The notes beneath the pieces are model-generated. The model had not been told where the DNA came from and ran no database searches. It saw only the letters and a list, made by a program, of their open reading frames with translations. The position numbers and the translations under genes were made by a program. A DNA stretch of 64,000 nt, taken from positions 9,587,515 to 9,651,514 of the forward strand of contig PTFA01000009.1 in assembly GCA_003342895.1 (NCBI GenBank). Reading direction: 5' to 3'. The stretch comes from Casuarius casuarius. Taxonomy: Eukaryota; Chordata; Aves; Casuariiformes; Casuariidae. Shown here piece after piece: positions 61,501-64,000 of the stretch (position 1 is the first letter of the stretch; each line of letters starts with the position of its first letter).

Positions 61501-64000
61501 GCAAAGCAGCTATGCAGCAACGGGACCTAGCTGTTCTGTAGGCTTGTGGTAAAAACTGGAAGTATCTCCCCAATTTTGTCATGCCTTACAAACCTCAGAA
61601 AGGTATTTTTCAGTGTTTATCCCCTCCTTATTTGGTTACCTCCCTTTAAAGAGAGATAATTACCACAGCTGTGAACATGTTAATATAATGACACTTCATA
61701 TTTCTAATAGAATTCTCTCAGTAAAGATATCACCGCTTCATCAAAGTCCCGATGACAGTTTACATACAGCTGTATAAACAATATTACTAATTTTCTTTCG
61801 ATCATCACAAGAGACTCCTATACACGTGAAACAAGAGAACCATGCTTTTAGACCATAAATAGAAGTGTTATCAAAATGCACCACAAACTGTGAGAAAAGG
61901 ACATGGTTTTACTGCTGGGTGGCTTGGGTTTTTTTTGGTGGTGGTATTTTTATCTACTGCAGGTTTTATGCGGGATGTGTTGGATGCCTCCGTGTCTTTG
62001 CATGTTCTTGTAGATCTGGCTCCAAAGGAGTTGTGTGAATGGACAGATTCCTCCCCCTTCCTCTTTGAGCCCAGCAGATTTCAACCGTCAGCTTTGTCTT
62101 GGAGTCTGCACGTCTACAGCCTCGATCTTTAGCCCAGTTAAATGTGCAAGCAAGGTTTATCTGAGAACCAAAGACCCAGCATTCAGATTGTCTCAGACTG
62201 AGCCCCAACAGAGGGCCAAACAGTAACAGCCACGCTCATCCTGCAGCCTCTGCTCTTGCAGCCACACTCCCAGTGCAATCCCACTTCTCACCCAGCTAAT
62301 AACTGGGGAACAGACGGCTGCGTCTAGGAGTTCAGCACAACGCATTCGTACTCTCAAACTGACTTCCAAAGGCCTGCAAATTGCAAGAATAAGCCTTGTT
62401 TGGCAGCCTTTACTTTCATAAACCTGTATTCTGAATCATTAGTCTCATCTAGTGGACCAGCTGCACCGTGGCACCCGAAAATTCAGAATAAAGCCTTTAA
62501 GGCAATTAGCATAAGCAGTCATTTCGTCTCCAAAGGGTAGGCAGGATGGGTATTGAAGCTTGTTCCATAACCTTCATTTTTACATACCCTAAGTCTTGTT
62601 CACACCAGAAATGAACAGAACAGCACCAGAATTTGAAAATAAAATATTCCACCCAACTAGAATAAGTCTTCTGCTCATCCCTGTGGAAATCTGCCAGGCC
62701 CTCAATCATCTCTATTATACAGCCTTTAGTCCTCAATTCAATCTTGTAAACCCTAACCCTTCCACAACCCTACCCCGACATTTTGCAGAGATGTGGAAAC
62801 CACTTCTGCCCCAAAATACTGAATCGAATACGAAATCAAATGGGGCCAGCCGTAAACCTACCCAGCAAGCCTGCAACCTAGCCAGCTCTGAACTTCCCAG
62901 TGCCACTAACCATAATCCCAGCCCCATCCCAAATCACAGCTGAGGCTGCAGACTAAGTGCACACTCAGCTGTTCAAAAACTCAGATAAACATGCTGGTAG
63001 CAATTAGTGTCAGACTTCGACCCATTGCTCAAGCCCCAGCAGCATTACACAACCAACCTGGTCCTGTAGCCTATATTTTCATGTTAATCCTAGTCCCTAC
63101 ATTTTTGTCCATACACAATTCCCACAGAGATACCCAACATTTAAGTATTTGGCTTTCAAAACATTCGGCCCCAGCATACTGCTCACCACAAAGGGCCTGG
63201 CAGAATTCAAAAATAAACACAGCTTTACGGCACCTACTCGGTGGATTGTTTAATCAAGCTTGCTGCCAAACCTATGGAGGCTGAGGATTATCAATAGATT
63301 TGAATCCCATAATCTGAGTTTTTGGACAGCCGAGTCCTTAAATCTGTTTTCTTGGATAGCTTTCAGGTTTGTCTGAAAAAAGGCTTTCTGCGTTTGATAA
63401 AAATGCCAGCCAGCTGTAACCAAGTCCCAAACAGTATATGCCAACATTATCGACACTCCAATATCTTTCCACTGTTAAGTTTCAAGAACATTCCAGTTCC
63501 TTTAAGTAAACTTCTGCTTAAGTAACAGAACATTGTAAAAATAACAGCAGACAGTAAATAAAATAATCAAAACCAACTGCAAAATAATCTCATTTATACA
63601 GACTTCAGCTTCCATATAACAAAACAGGGCTACCACTGTCATCAGAACATCAAGTTTAGGACTTTTCAGAAAGTAAATTCTGCATTTTTTTCCACTCTGC
63701 TTTTAGGAGGAAATGTAAGATGATTTAAGGAACCATCCTAAGTAGGATTAAGCCCCAAGAAATACAGTTTTCCCTGCCCATTATGGAAAACAAACAAACA
63801 AAAATCTCCCCCAAACCTTCAAATCTGTAGCAAAGTAACATTTTTGCAGTGGAACTAGATTATTCTATAATGTTTTCCAGTAAAATTTAAGTGAACTTCA
63901 AGACAGAACAGGTAGCTAGAATATCATTAGCTTATTCTTTCAGTCATTCTCTTGGGCAAGAGCAATATTAAAAACAAAAAAAATTCACCCTTCAGTAAAC
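55573..64000 (-). other. Long MYO1B intron, runs off the right edge
   Basis: At least 8.4 kb without a recognised MYO1B exon. It contains a CpG-rich patch (about 56275-56475), a 198-codon open frame on the + strand (59194-59790), and a C-rich stretch with a short telomere-like CCCTAA motif (62747-62760). No transposon or RNA gene was recognised. Confidence 0.55.
59194..59790 (+). other. 198-codon open frame in MYO1B intron, antisense; coding status doubtful
   Basis: The frame starts with ATG ATG AAA and opens with a hydrophobic stretch resembling a signal or membrane segment (residues about 6-26), followed by mixed charged and hydrophobic sequence and a lysine-rich stretch near residues 147-163. 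I recognise no family. An open frame this long is unusual for DNA this AT-rich, but there is no visible promoter, splice structure or homology, so it is listed as an observation and not as a gene. Confidence 0.2.

Noticed and set aside
55573..64000. A further upstream MYO1B exon ending in DIYGFEIFE
   Set aside because: No sequence that could encode this motif next to a splice donor was found, so the intron appears to run past 64000.

Overview
The window is vertebrate nuclear DNA. Genes are split by GT-AG introns, coding exons are short, CpG-rich islands sit in AT-rich introns, and there is no sign of bacterial organisation. Compact introns, few recognisable interspersed repeats, one short CR1-like LINE remnant and proteins very close to their mammalian counterparts suggest a bird. 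Another archosaur or a turtle cannot be excluded. The species cannot be named from the sequence.

Two protein-coding genes are supported. (1) An intact, intronless TSSK6-type testis-specific serine/threonine kinase lies on the + strand (CDS 8300-9133, 277 aa). It has a GC-rich 5' leader and a nearby AATAAA. (2) The C-terminal two thirds of unconventional myosin-Ib (MYO1B) lies on the - strand. Eighteen coding exons between 55572 and 26116 encode 741 residues in frame: the relay-helix part of the motor, converter, six-IQ neck and TH1 tail, ending in a stop codon. All 18 exons have consensus splice sites and their phases join without error. The motor N-terminus and the promoter lie beyond the right edge. 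The two genes converge, with their stop codons about 17 kb apart.

Layout. 1-780: CpG-rich block at the window edge with no recognised gene. 781-8040: mostly featureless intergenic DNA with one isolated GC patch (about 6960-7200) and the second copy of an exact 77-bp duplication. 8041-9560: TSSK6 unit. 9560-24600: intergenic, with a large CpG island at about 16460-17900 that has no recognised gene, a CR1-like fragment near 14050, a TATA/MEF2-like palindrome near 15080 and a 33-bp tandem duplication near 19930. About 24600-26115: MYO1B 3' UTR (end uncertain). 26116-55572: MYO1B exons and introns. 55573-64000: part of a long MYO1B intron with no further exon recognised.

The two genes have no evident functional link: one is a probable spermiogenesis kinase, the other a widely expressed membrane-actin motor. 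The points most worth checking are the placement of an intact TSSK6 downstream of MYO1B (the human gene is on 19p13.11), an uORF that overlaps the TSSK6 start, the exact 77-bp copy 3.1 kb from its twin, the tandemly duplicated IQ exons of MYO1B, and the orphan CpG island. I found no convincing previously undescribed system.
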